DNA of 64,000 nt, from NCBI RefSeq assembly GCF_050003625.1, contig NC_134400.1, positions 196,925,918-196,989,917 on the forward strand, given 5' to 3'. Both the position numbers and the translations under genes were made by a program. Position 1 is the stretch's first letter. Every line of letters starts with the position of its first letter. The DNA comes from Haematobia irritans (Eukaryota > Arthropoda > Insecta > Diptera > Muscidae). The notes under the pieces were generated by a model. The model worked only from the letters and a program-made list of their open reading frames with translations. It ran no database searches and was not told the DNA's origin. Of the stretch, positions 35,150 through 46,398 are shown in pieces.

Positions 35150-36390
35150 CCCATATAAAGGGACCCTCAGATTTGGCTTGTGGAGCCTCTAACAGAAGCA
35201 TATTTCATCCGATCCGGCTGAAATTTGGTATATGGTGTTGGTATATGATCTCTAACAACCATGCAAAAATTGGTCCACATCGGTCCATAATTATATATAG
35301 CCCCCATATAAACCGATCCCCAGATTTGGCTTGCGGAGCCTAAAAGAGAAGCAAATTTCATCCGATCCGGCTGAAATTTGGTACATGATATTGGTATATG
35401 GTCTCTAACAATCATGGACAAATTGGTCCATATCGGTCCTTAATTATATATAGCCCCCATATAAACCGATCCCCAGATTTGGCTTGTGGAGCCTCTAAGA
35501 GAAGCATATTTCATCCGATCCGGCTGAAATTTGGTACATGGTGTTGGTATATGGTCTCTAACAATCGTGCAAAAATTGGTCCACATCGGTCCATAATTAT
35601 ATACAGCCCCCATATAAACCGATCCCCAGATTTGGATTGCGGAGCCTCAAAGAGAAGTAAATTTCATCCGATCCGGCTGAAATTTGGTACATGATGTTGG
35701 TATATGGTCTCTAAACACCATGCAAAAAATGGTCCACATCGGTCCATAATTATATATAGCCCCCATATAAACCGATCCCCAGATTTGGGTTGCGGAGCCT
35801 CTAAGAGAAGCATATTTCATCCGATCCGGCTGAAATTTGGTACATGGTGTTGGTATATGGTCTCTAACAATCATGCAAAAATTGGTCCACATCGGTCCAT
35901 AATTATATACAGCCCCCATATAAACCGATCCCCAGATTTGGATTGCGGAGCCTCAAAGAGAAGTAAATTTCATCCGATCCGGCTGAAATTTGGTACATGA
36001 TGTTGGTATATGGTCTCTAACAACCATGCAAAAATTGGTCCACATCGGTCCATAATTATATATGGCGCTCATATAAACCGATCCCCAGATTTGGGTTGCG
36101 GAGCCTCAAAGAGAAGTAAATTTCATCCAATCCGGTTGTAATTTGGAACATGGTGTTAGTATATGATCTTTAACAACTGTGCCAGAATTGGTCCATATCG
36201 GTCCATAATTATATATAGCCCCCATATAAAACATTCTCCAGATTTGACCTCCGGAGCCTCTTGGAGGAGCAAAATTCATCCGATCCGGTTCAAATTAGGC
36301 ACGTGGTGTTAGTATATGGTCGCTAACAACCATACCATAATTGGTCCAATCACACAAAAATTGGTCCATATCGGTTCATAATCATGGTTG
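35150..36390. repeat. 153-bp tandem repeat inside HINE A
   Basis: About eight units. Units alternate between GGCTTGTGGAGCCTCTAAG and GGATTGCGGAGCCTCAAAG types near 35460-35950, pointing to two-unit block amplification. Confidence 0.9.
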
Positions 36391-36411
36391 CCACTAGAGC
36401 CAAAAATAATC

Positions 36412-36790
36412 TACCAAAATTTTATTTCTATAGAAAATTTTGTCAAAATTTTATTTCAATAGAAAATTTTGTCAAAATTTTATTTCTAGAGAAAATTTTT
36501 TTAAAATTTTATTCGGTTCATAATAAAATTTTCATCATTGTCAAAATTTTATTTCTATAGAAAATTTTATCAAAATTTTATTTCTATAGAAAATTTTGTT
36601 CAAATTTTATTCGTTTCATAATCATGGTTGCCACTCGAGCCAAAATTAACCTACCAAGATTTTATTTCTATAGAAAATTTTGTCAAAAGTTTATTTCTAT
36701 AGAAAATTTTGTGAACATTTTATTTCTATAGGAAATTTTGTTAAAATTATATTTCTGTAGAAAATTTTGTCAAAATTTTATATCTACTTT
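36412..36790 (-). repeat. 29-bp minisatellite inside HINE A
   Basis: Reverse-orientation units in two runs. The border CATGGTTGCCACTAGAGCC occurs twice (about 36384 and 36623), so the border plus minisatellite has been duplicated. Confidence 0.9.
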
Positions 36791-37414
36791 ATCAAACTGA
36801 ATTATATATGTATTGGATCGATCTTTTTTGATTTAATATATACCACGTATGGACTTACATACAATTTAGAAGATGGTGTTAGGAGGTTTTAAGATACCTT
36901 GCCATCGGCAAGCGTTACCGCAACTTAAGTAATTCGATTGTGGACGGCAGTGTTTAGATGAAGTTTCTACGCAATCCATGATGGAGGGTACATAAGCTTC
37001 GGCCTGGCCGAACTTACGGCCGTATATACTTGTTTGATTTAATATATACCACGTATGGACTTACATACAATTTAGAAGACGGTGTTAGGAGGTTTTAAGA
37101 TACCTTGACATCGGCTAGCGTTACTTAAGTAATTCGATTGTGAATGGCAGTGTTTACAAGAAGTTTCTACGCAATCCATGGTGGAGGGTATATAAGTTTC
37201 GGCCTGGCCGAACTTACGGCCGTATATACTTCTTTTTTTAATTTTGGTAGATTTAAACACTAGTGGTCAACACTAAGTCGACTGCAACTTTTTTTCACAA
37301 AAAATCGATTATTTTATTTTTGACTTTTGTATTCCTTTCCTCCATTTGTATCACTAGTGTCTTTCCAACTGTTTCTACCCTCATGCCAATAAAACAAATT
37401 TCTTTGGAGATTTT

Positions 37415-37852
37415 CTAAAAGGGTTTATCTTTAAAATTATTACAAAAACTACCATTAAATGATATTTTCTCATATTTTTGCATTTTATCCACAACACAAT
37501 CGTTAATTACCGATTTCACATTTTCGGCTAGAATAAAATCAAAATGATTATACTTTGTTAGCTTGAGACGATGTGGAATGACTTGAGATCCCATGATTTC
37601 GGCTAAATTCTGGATATCTTCAACAGTGGCTAGATAATCGTTTTCACTGAAATACAATTCAATTGGAGTTTGAAGTTTGATATTTGCCAATTTGTATGAT
37701 GGTGGTGATGCTCGGCCATATTTCAGCATATTACGTTCATAACCAAAATCGAAAGCTTGAAATTTACACGATTCAGTCAGTTGCAGAAAATGTAGAGTGA
37801 GACGTGGTGACGAGCCGGCTGGTGTGGTGGCAAAGAAATCCGGTAAGAGGGT
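37415..37852 (-). CDS. Acid lipase, exon 3 (C-terminal)
   Basis: The last exon of the lipase. The acceptor CACCCACAG ends at 37853; the exon opens in phase 0 with TLLPDFFATTPAGSSPRLTL, a conserved stretch of insect acid lipases (typical pattern LP....H.PAGSS), and ends KDKPF-stop at 37415. It supplies the catalytic Asp (SENDYLA, about residue 345) and His (KYNHFDFI, about residue 376). The exon is 438 bp (145 codons plus stop). Beyond the His the tail is slightly longer than usual, with two late Cys residues. See exon 2 for the whole-gene description. Confidence 0.9.
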   Translation of the reverse strand, partial: TLLPDFFATTPAGSSPRLTLHFLQLTESCKFQAFDFGYERNMLKYGRASPPSYKLANIKLQTPIELYFSENDYLATVEDIQNLAEIMGSQVIPHRLKLTKYNHFDFILAENVKSVINDCVVDKMQKYEKISFNGSFCNNFKDKPF

Positions 37853-38142
37853 CTGTGGGTGATGAGAAGGAATTGAATAGGCGATGATTAACTAAATGTT
37901 TAGAAACTAAAGGGGTCTCCAATAGGAGGTGTTATATTCAAGGTAGGTCCCATGTTTTGAGATAAAAAAAATTCGATATATAGTTCCTTATAAAAAAAAA
38001 GGGCACTTAATAACGAAAACAGTATCAGCCAAATGGCTTCCACGACCATGCTAATACAACTATATAGTTTTCATGAAATTTTGCATAAGCAAATTCTAGA
38101 GAAGGATTATGATCTCTGCAAACATTATTTTCTTTTGAATTT

Positions 38143-38430
38143 TTATACCCTGCGTCACACTGTGGCACAGGGTATTATAAGTTAGTGCATACGTTTGCAA
38201 CACCCAGAAGGAGACGAGGGTGGGCTCCTGAGTCGATATAGCCATGTCCGTCTGTCCGTGAACACATTTTTGTAATCAATTTCATCTTTTAAAATTAAAT
38301 GATTCAAATAGAAACCGGTCCGAAACCGAATATAATACCGATTTTTACATAGCCACCCAGGTGGAAATGGGTCATTCCAGTCAAGATGATTTTTTAATTT
38401 CAAAATTTTTATCATTTTTGTAATGATTTT
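38143..38430 (+). mobile_element. DINE-1/mini-me-type element, different subfamily
   Basis: Starts with the hairpin TATACCCTGCGTCACACTGT, whose other half is GTGGCACAGGGTATTATA, followed by AACACCCAGAAGGAGACGAG, GAGTCGATATAGCCATG and TCCGTCTGTCCG. This layout matches the DINE-1 consensus known in Drosophila more closely than the other HINEs here. The right end is unclear. Confidence 0.7.
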
Positions 38431-38499
38431 TTTTCGATTTCAATGCGATGTTGAAGTGTTTATATATCCCTTGTTGGTAATGGTCTAATTTGTAAACGT

Positions 38500-41400
38500 A
38501 ACAGGAACCGAAATACAGGGTAATTCATAATAACACCTCTTGTTGGAAAACCCTATATTTTAGTGGGGAGAAAAAAATGTTTTGATCAATTAATCTTTGA
38601 ATTTGAAATTACATATATTGAATTTTTCAATTAAAAAAATGTTTTAAAATTAATTTTTAGTTATTTTTTTTAATTAAAAACAAAGTTTTAAAATGTTGTA
38701 AAAAAATAGCATACATTTAATTAATTAAACTTTGAATTTGAAATTACATACATGAAAATTTTAAAAAACAAAATTTATTTTTAATTTTTTTTTTATTTAT
38801 AAAAATGATTTCAAATTTAATTAAAAATTTATTTAAAAAATTGATTTTAAATATTTTTTTTTTAATTAAAATTTAGCATACATTTAATCAATGTATGGAA
38901 ATTTTAATAAAAAAATTATTTTTAATTATTTTTTTATTTAAATATATCTAAAAAATGATTTCAAATTTAATTAAAAAATAATTTTTTGCAATTAAAATTT
39001 AGCATATAATTAATCAACTAAACTTTGGATTTGAAATTAGATAATAAACAAAATTTACTTGTAATTATTTTTTTTTATTTAAAAAAATATTTTCAAATTT
39101 AATTAAAAAAATGATTTTAAATTATTTTTTTTTAAATTAAAATCTAGCATACATTTTTTAAATTTTAATAAAAAAATTAATTTTAATTATTTTTAATTAA
39201 AATGTATCTAAAAAACTGATTTCAAATTTAATTAAAAAAAATTAATAAAAATTTAAAAAAAATTAAATTAAAATTTATAATTAATCAACTAAACTTTGGA
39301 TTTGAAATTAGATAATAAACAAAATTTACTTGTAATTATTTTTTTTTATTTAAAAAAATATTTTCAAATTTAATTAAAAAAATGATTTTAAATTATTTTT
39401 TTTAATTAAAATTTAGCATACATTTAATCAATTAAACTTTGAATTTGAAATTATATACATGGAAATTTAAAAAAAAAAATTATTTTTAATTTAAATGTAT
39501 CTAAAAAAATTACTTCAAATTTAATTTAAAAAAATAAATTTTTAAATTAAAATTTAGCATATAATTAATCAATTAAATTTTGGATTTGAAATTAGATAAT
39601 AAAAAAAATTTACTTTTAATTATTGTTTTTATTAAAAAAAATATTTTCAAATTTAATTAAAAAAAATGTTTAATTAATTTAAATGTTTCTAAAAAAAAAA
39701 TGATTTCAAATTTAATTAAAAAAAAATTAATTTTTTAAATTAAAATTTAGCATATAATTAATAAATTAAACTTTGGATTTGAAATTAGATAAAAAACAAA
39801 ATTTACTTGTAATTATTTTTTTTATTTAAAAAATATTTCCAAATTTAATTTAAAAAAATGTTTAATTAAAAAAATGATTTTAAATAATTTTTTTTAAATT
39901 AAAATTTAGCATATAATTAATTAATTAAACATTGGATTTGAAATTAGATAATAAACAAAATTTACTTGTAATTATTATTTTTTATTTAAAAAAATATTTT
40001 CAAATTTTATTTAAAAAAATGATTTTAAATGTTTAATTAAAAAAATGATTTAGATAAAAAACAAAATTTACTTGTAATTATTTTTTTTTATTTAAAAAAA
40101 TATTTTCAAATTTAATTAAAAAAATGTTTAATTAAAAAAATGATTTTAGATAATTTTTTTAAATTAAAATTTAGCATATAATTAATCAATTAAACTTTGG
40201 ATTTGAAATTAGATAATAAACAAAATTTACTTGTAATTATTATTTTTTATTTAAAAAAATTTTTTCAAACTTAATTAAAAAAGTGTTAAATTAAAAAAAT
40301 GATTTTAAATTATTTTTTTTTTATTAAAATTCAGCATACATTTAATCAATTAAACTTTGAATTTGAAATTATATACATGGAAATTTTAATAAAAAATTAT
40401 TTTTAATTATTTTTAATTTAAATGTATCTAAATAAAAGGACTTCAAATTTAATTAAAAAAAATAAATTTTTTAAATTAAAATTTAGCATATAATTAATCG
40501 ATTAGATTTTGGATTTGAAATTAGATAATAAACAAAATTTACTTGTAATTATTATTTTTTTTTTATTTAAAAAAATATTTTCAAATTTAATTAAAAAAAA
40601 TTTTAATTAAAAAAATGATTTTAAATTATTTTTTTAAATTAAAATTTAGCATACATTTAATCAATTAAACTTTGAATTTGAAATTACATAAATGGAAATT
40701 TTAATAAAAAAATTATTTTTAATTATTTTTAATTTAAATGTATCTACAAAAAAAATGATTTCAAATTTAATTAATTTTTTTTTAATTAAAATTTAGCATA
40801 TAATTAATCAATTAAACTTTGGATTTGAAATTAGATAATAAACAAAATTTACTTGTAATTATTTTGTTTATTTAAAAAAATATTTTCAAATTTAATTTAA
40901 AAAAAATGTTTAATTTAAAAAATTTTTTTAATTATTTTTTTTATTAAAATTTAGCATACATTTAATCAATTAAACTTTGAATTTTAAATTACATACATGG
41001 AAATTTTAATAAAAAAAAAATTATTTTTAATTATTTTTTTATTTAAATGTATCTAAAAAAATGATTTCAAATTTAATTAAAAAATAAATTTTTAAAATTA
41101 AAATTTAGCATATAATTAATCAATTAAACTTTGGATTTTAAATTAGATAATAAACAAAATTTACTTGTAATTATTTTGTTTATTTAAAAAAATATTTTCA
41201 AATTTAATTTAAAAAAATGTTTAATTAAAAAAATGATTTTATATTATGTTTTTTTTAATTAAAATTTTGCATACATTTAGTCAATTAAACTTTGAATTTG
41301 AAATTACATACATGGAAATTTTAATAAAAAAATATGTTTAATTATTTTTAATTCAAATGTATCTAAAAAAATGATTTAAAATTTAATTTAAAAAAAAATA

Positions 41401-42080
41401 AATTTTTTAAATTAAAATTTAGCATATAATTAATCAATTAAACTTTGGATTTGAAATTAGATAATAAACAAAATTTACTTGTAATTATTGTTTTATATAA
41501 AAAAATATTTTCAAATTTAATTAAAAAAATGTTTAATTAAGAAAATGGGTTGAAATTATTTTTTTTAATTAAAATTTAGCATACATTTAATCAATTAAAT
41601 TTCGATTTTGAAATTACCTACATGGAAATTTTAATAAAAAAAATAATTTTAATTATTTTCAATTTAAATGTATCTAAATAAACAAAATTTACTTGTAATT
41701 ATTTCTTTTATTTAAAAAACTATTTTCAAATTTAATTAAAAAAATGATTTTAAATTATTTTTTTTTAATTAAAATTTAAATTTCAATTAAATTTCAATTT
41801 TGAAATTACCTACATGGAAATTTTAATAAAAAATAAATTTTAATTATTTTTTTTTAGTTGAAAAAGGGTTTAAATGTATTTTTAATTGATTTTTTCAATT
41901 AAAAAAAAATGGTTTAAAATTAATTTTTAATTATAATTTAATGTTTAAATTGCTCTTCAATTAACAAAAAAAAAATATTTATGTGATGAAACCAAAATAA
42001 AAATAATAATTGCCAAAGTAACTGAGATTAAATTTGTGTAATTGTATCAATTAATTTTTTAATTGAAACATTCATGTATA
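38500..42080. repeat. AT-rich satellite with two-monomer higher-order unit
   Basis: Alternating monomers of about 155 bp. Type A carries TAAACTTTGGATTTGAAATT, then AGATAATAAACAAAATTTAC. Type B carries TAAACTTTGAATTTGAAATT, then ACATACATGGAAATTTTAAT. A starts near 40812, 41124 and 41439; B near 40666, 40971 and 41286. The dimer is therefore about 305-315 bp. The left part of the array is less regular, with A-A neighbours. Confidence 0.85.
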
Positions 42081-42155
42081 TAATTTTCAAAGTTTAAATA
42101 AAAAATTAATTGAACTAATTGGTATTTGATTATTAGTATTCGCGCTTAAACTTAC

Positions 42156-42887
42156 CCGATTTATATATGGTGAATCTCTACCCACCATCGACTGTAAGGC
42201 CGTTATACATATATCTTCAAATGAGGGCTGCCGGCAAAAATCAGGTGCCAAGGATCTAAGTAATTCTCCAAAGCTATTACTCGATATGGAACCAAAGAAA
42301 CTGGACAAAGCATTTGGTCTACCCAAATAAGGAGCCAATAATGCAGGCAATTGGGAGCGTACATGACACAGAAACACTCCGGGTCCCAACATATGAGATG
42401 ATTTTATTTTCTGATTATATTTCGGTTTGCTCGAGAGTAAAATCATGAAAATTCTGGTGCCCTGTGAAAATCCCACATAATGAAGACTCTTTTGGCTCGT
42501 CTTCTCGAGTATATAATCAATTTTTGCTGGAACATCCATTTGACCAATTTCATCCCATGAGTAATCCATAAATTCCCTCGAAGATGGCGAAAGATTTGTG
42601 TGATTTCTTGAATACAAATTGCCACGAACATTACCCAGCCATACATCGAAACCACCATCGGCTAACATAAAGGGTAAACCATCATTGGGTCCATTAAGGA
42701 CCCACATATCAGATGAGCATTGAGTACCATGCATTAGAAGTACGGCAGGTCTATTCGACTCTAACTGTGCGGTCTTTTGCAAAGACCGATGCGATTTCGG
42801 TATACGAAACATGGTCAAAATATAACCATCACTGGTTGTCACTTTATGATCTTCACATGGATAGCCATGTCGGGTAATGCGATCACA
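42156..42887 (-). CDS. Acid lipase, exon 2 (catalytic core); gene spans 37415-43035
   Basis: A secreted or lysosomal acid lipase of the alpha/beta-hydrolase fold (lipase 3 / gastric lipase family) that hydrolyses acylglycerols or sterol esters. The three exons (43035-42949, 42887-42156, 37852-37415) join in phase 0 to give 418 residues, the normal length. Exon 2 starts CDRITRHGYPCEDHKVTTSD, the lid-proximal N-terminal signature. It has the oxyanion HG (LLMHGTQCSSDMWV, about residue 82), DVWLGNVRGN, and the nucleophile elbow HYVGFSQGTR with Ser at about 170. With Asp345 and His376 the triad is complete, so the enzyme should be active. The usual HGLLDSSD is HGTQCSSD here, which may alter the oxyanion region. 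It is a host gene, not a repeat product. Confidence 0.93.
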
Positions 42888-42948
42888 CTGGAAACACCAT
42901 AGAGTTTACATAGTTACCAAATTTTTAAGGGCACCTTTGTTTACTTAC

Positions 42949-43035
42949 TGTGGTGGTCAAGGCCAAGGTTTTTGGTATGGGTTCAATAACCACTGCCATT
43001 ACCCATAATGCTGCAAACCAACGAAATGACTGCAT
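42949..43035 (-). CDS. Acid lipase, exon 1 (signal peptide)
   Basis: The first coding exon has 29 codons from ATG at 43035: MQSFRWFAALWVMAVVIEPI then PKTLALTTT. A basic-aromatic start followed by a hydrophobic run and small residues (TLA) reads as a secretory signal peptide. The donor ACA|GTAAGT at 42949/42948 opens a 61-bp intron, typical for flies, ending TTTCCAG at 42888. No other Met upstream is in frame with similar quality. Confidence 0.85.
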
Positions 43036-43560
43036 TTCTTTGAATTTAAATTACGCGTCCCCTTTATTTTCCAGGGGCAATTTTTGGAACGTGATTTGAA
43101 ATTTTGTTTGTTTTTGATGGGTGTTTTTGCCGCAAAAGCACCAAGTCCAAGACAGTCTTCTACGACAGTTGAAACAGCTTTGTTTTGGTTAATCTATGCT
43201 CTGGCCCCATACAAAGCATGCAATCTCCACACATGAGCCAAAACATTAATATTGGAGTAACCGGTTTGTTTTGTTTTTTTTTTCTTTCCGAAAACCATTA
43301 AAAGCCCCACTTCCGATTCAATCAAATTAACTTGCTATCACGACTGTCATTCGTATTACAGAAAGTCTTAAACCATAGAAACAACATGAATGAATGACGC
43401 TTAAAAAACAAAAACAAAAATCACCAAGTTTATGCTCTTTGACAGGTTTTGTATGCTGTTACTCACAGCCTCTGAGCGTTTTAATTTATCTCTAATTGAT
43501 CTCTTCACTCATCTCACAACTCCAACTCTCTCTCTCTCTCTATTAGCAGAGATTAATGCA
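43036..43560. other. Lipase upstream region
   Basis: Upstream of the lipase start on the minus strand. It contains a CT dinucleotide run near 43520-43540. I see no unambiguous TATA box or other coding sequence. Confidence 0.4.
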
Positions 43561-43561
43561 G

Positions 43562-43680
43562 GGCTGCCAATAAAATTTGAAAAATAATCGTCACATTTTT
43601 TGGGAAAAAATCGTCAAAAAATCGGCAATTTAAATAATATTAAAATAAAACGTTTGTTTTGGTTAAAAACAAAAAAGTAT
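43562..43680 (+). mobile_element. hAT-like end with AATCGTCA subterminal repeats
   Basis: Begins CAGGGCTGCCAATAAAATTT and has repeated ATCGTCA motifs (three within about 60 bp), the same design as the two hAT families above. The opposite end was not found, so it is a fragment or extends beyond the mariner insertion. Confidence 0.5.
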
Positions 43681-44001
43681 TTATTTCGGATAAACAAAAC
43701 GGAAAGTTAACACGCCCAACTATGCATTTCAATAAAAAAAGCACAATAAAAAAACACAAAACAAAAAACATTTAGAATCACCCCCAAAGTTGATCCATTC
43801 CTTGGTTTCTGTCCCTGTATTTGTTGTTCGTAGTTAACCAATTTTGATGAAATTTGATTCAGTGCGTTTTTGCCACGAACGCTATTGAATTTGCATCGGC
43901 TCAAGTTTAGATATGTTCCCATATTTAACAGGTTGGCTGATAAGTCCCCGGTCTGACACATAGATGGCGTCGCTTGTATTAAATGCAATTTGACGTCTGT
44001 A

Positions 44002-45268
44002 AAGGGTGATACGGTCAAAATTTGGTCAAGGGAAAACGCGTGTAAATCGGTGAAATCGTTTATTTAAAAAATCAAATTAAATTTCTTTTTCAAGTTCAAT
44101 TAGTATAAAATTCAGGAAAAATATTCAGTTAGGCTTTCGCTTTTCCAAATCCGAATTGCCGGGCCTCACGCTTGACATCTGCCATCAGATTTTGTACAGC
44201 CACCTTGTCCACCTTCTTCGCCGCAGAAAGCCAGCTTGCCTTGAACTGCTGCTCGTCCTTAGCAGTTTTTTTGGTCTTCTTTAGGTTCCGCTTGACAATA
44301 GTCCAGTATATCTCAATTGGGCGGAGCTCTGGCGTGTTGGGAGGGTTCTTGTCCTTGGGAACCACCTGCACGTTGTTTGCGGCGTACCACTCCATGGCCT
44401 TTTTACCGTAATGGCAAGATGCCAAATCCGGCCAAAACAGTACGGAACAACCGTGTTTCTTCAGGAAAGGCAGCAGACGTTTATTCAAACACTCTTTCAC
44501 GTAAATTTCTTGGTTGACAGTCCCGGAAGCTTTGAAAATGCTGCTTTTCAATCCACAGGTACAGATGGCTTGCCAAACCAGATATTTCTTTGCGAACTTT
44601 GACAGTTTTATGTGCTTGAAAATATCTGCTACGTTTCCCTTCCTGTCCCGGAAGCTGCTTGTAGTCGGCTTTGACGTAGGTTTTGTCGTCCATTACCATG
44701 CAGTCAAACTTCGTCAGCATCGTCGTGTACAGCCTCCGGGATTGCGCTTTGGCCGTCGTATTTTGTTTATCATCGCGATTTGGAGTCACTACCTTCTTGT
44801 AAGTCGATAGTCCGGCTCGTTTTTTGGCTCGATGCACGGTTGTAGACGATACACCCAGCTTATTTGCGGCATCTCGGAGAGAGAGGTTAGGGTTTCGCTT
44901 GAAACTACCGGCAACTCTCTTTGTCGTCTCAGCGGCTTCCGGTTTTCGATTTCCCCCCGATCCAGACTTCCTGGCTTTCGACAAACGTTCCCCAAACACT
45001 TTAATTACATTTGTAACGGTTGATTTGGCAACTTTTAGCGATTTTGCCAGCTTTGCAAAATCGCGATGAGCGAGCAAAATTTTGATACGCTGCTCTTCTT
45101 GCTTGGACGGTATTTTGACAACTGAAGAGTGAATTCCAAAATAAAAATAGGAGCAACATTCTACACACACACACACCTTCAAAATGAGGGGTGTTCAGGT
45201 TTTTTATATGCAAAATTGAAAGAAATACGTCAAGTTGTTATTGACCAAATTTTGACCGTATCACCCTT
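44002..45268 (-). mobile_element. DD37E Tc1/mariner element, copy 2
   Basis: A 1,267-bp element with ends AAGGGTGATACGGTCAAAAT, flanked by a clean TA duplication (44000-44001 and 45269-45270) inside the mariner 5' UTR. It is therefore younger than that mariner copy. Confidence 0.93.
44129..45115 (-). pseudogene. DD37E transposase, frameshifted
   Basis: Same family as the copy at 11282-12298. The initiator is ATA (IPSKQEEQRIKI), a short in-frame deletion replaces RENPSYSHAKLAKS with RDFAKLAKS, and a deletion after QLPGQE (about 44645) shifts the frame. The C-terminal half resumes as SGTVNQEIYVKECLNKRL, then FWPDLASCHYGKKAMEW (Trp intact) and RPIEIYW. More decayed than copy 1. Confidence 0.88.
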
Positions 45269-45283
45269 TAAGTCAATTAGTTT

Positions 45284-46390
45284 GTGAGATGGAGCGCCTT
45301 TTGTGAAGCAACTTTTGTTATTGTGAAAAAGAAATGGAAAAAGGAATTACGTGTTTTGATAAAATACTGTTTTCTGAAGGGAAAAAATACGGTGGAAGCA
45401 AAAACTTGGCTTGATAATGAGTTTCCGGACTCTGCCCCAGGGAAATCAACAATAATTGATTGGTATGCAAAATTCAAGCGTGGTGAAATGAGCACGGAGG
45501 ACGGTGAACGCAGTGGACGCCCGAAAGAGGTGGTTACCGAAGAAAACATCAAAAAAATCCACAAAATGATTTTGAATGACCGTAAAATCAAGTTGATCGA
45601 GATATCAGAGGCCTTAAAGATATCAAAGGAACGTGTTGGTCATATCATTCATCAATATTTGGATATGCGGAAGCTCTGTGCAAAATGGGTACCGCGCGAG
45701 CTCACATTTGACCAAAAACAACAACGTGTTGATGATTCTGAGCGGTGTTTGCAGCTGTTAACTCGTAATACACTCGAGTTTTTCCGTCGATATGTGACAA
45801 TGGATGAAACATGGCTCCATCGCTACACTCCTGAGTCCAATCGACAGTCGGCTGAGTGGACACCGACCGGTGAACCGTCTCCAAAGCGTGGAAAGACTCA
45901 AAAGTCCGCTGGCAAAGTAATGGCCTCTGTTTTTTGCGATGCGCATGGAATAATTTTTATCGATTATCTTGAGAAGGGAAAAACCATCAACAGTGACTAT
46001 TATATGGCGTTATTGGAGCGTTTGAAGGTCGAAATCGCGGTAAAACGGCCCCATATGAAGAAGAAAAAAGTGTTGTTCCACCAAGACAACGCACCGTGTC
46101 ACAAGTCATTGAGAACGATAACAAAAATTCATGAATTAGACTTCGAATTGCTTCCCCACCCACCGTATTCTCCAGATCTGGCCCCCAGTGACTTTTCTTG
46201 TTCTCAGACCTCAAAAGCATGCTCGCAGTTAAAAAATTTGGCAGCAATGAAGAGGTGATAGCCGAAACTGAGGCCTATTTTGAGGCAAAACCGAAGGAGT
46301 ACTACCAAAATGGTATCAAAAAATTGGAAGGTCGTTATAATCGTTGTATCGCTCTTGAAGGGAACTATGTTAGACCAGGGACTTATCTGC
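45284..46390 (+). pseudogene. Mariner (Himar1-like) transposase, copy 2, frameshifted
   Basis: A nearly complete DD34D transposase. The frame is open upstream of the usual start; the homologous start region at about 45331 has MEKGITCFDK out of frame because of a small change, while the long frame reads KKELRVLIKYCFLKGKNTVE. Catalytic motifs are TMDETWLHRY, HQDNAPCH and YSPDLAPSDF. One T is missing in SDFFLFS (about 46193), which throws the frame off before the C-terminus. The final EEVIAETEAYFEAKPKEY segment, absent from copy 1, is present here. The stop codon has been lost with the 3' UTR. Confidence 0.88.
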
Positions 46391-46398
46391 CAACCTGT

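Larger units (their letters stand above)
30897..37032 (-). mobile_element. HINE element A (split by hAT at 30920)
   Basis: The first 23 bases of its left hairpin end (ATACCCTCCATTATAGGATG...) lie at 30897-30919. The element continues at 34892 (GGATGGGGGTATATTAAC) through the GTCC block, 153-bp units (35150-36390), 29-bp units (36412-36790) and tail with TTCGGCCTGGCCGAA to about 37032. Removing 30920-34891 and one copy of the 8-bp duplication restores an ordinary HINE end. Confidence 0.8.
29089..37231 (-). mobile_element. HINE element B (outermost, split by HINE A)
   Basis: The GTCC-bearing end is at 29089 (ATACCATCCACCATAGG), then 153-bp units at about 29470-30670 and a short 29-bp run at 30712-30870. 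It stops at GATCTTTTT (30895) and resumes at about 37033 with TGATTTAATATATACCACG, running through the tail with hairpin TTCGGCCTGGCCGAA to 37231. The break is filled by HINE A, and the join between T and T matches the insertion habit reported for Helentrons. An internal tandem duplication of the GTCC region is visible at 29160-29320. Confidence 0.75.
37853..42155 (-). other. Lipase intron 2 (4.3 kb, repeat-filled)
   Basis: A GT-AG intron between exons 2 and 3 (donor CGG|GTAAGT at 42156/42155). It contains a DINE-1-like fragment (38143-38430) and the AT-rich dimeric satellite (38500-42080). The other introns of the gene are short, so the size is due to repeat growth. Confidence 0.85.
43928..46398 (+). 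mobile_element. Himar1-like mariner, copy 2 (split by DD37E element)
   Basis: The left tip ACAGGTTGGCTGATAAGTCC is at 43928 with TA at 43926-43927; the right tip ...CCAACCTGT ends at 46398 with TA at 46399-46400. The 5' UTR lost about 50 bp relative to copy 1 and was then entered at TA by the DD37E element (44002-45268). The 3' UTR and stop codon are deleted between short TGTT repeats. Confidence 0.95.
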
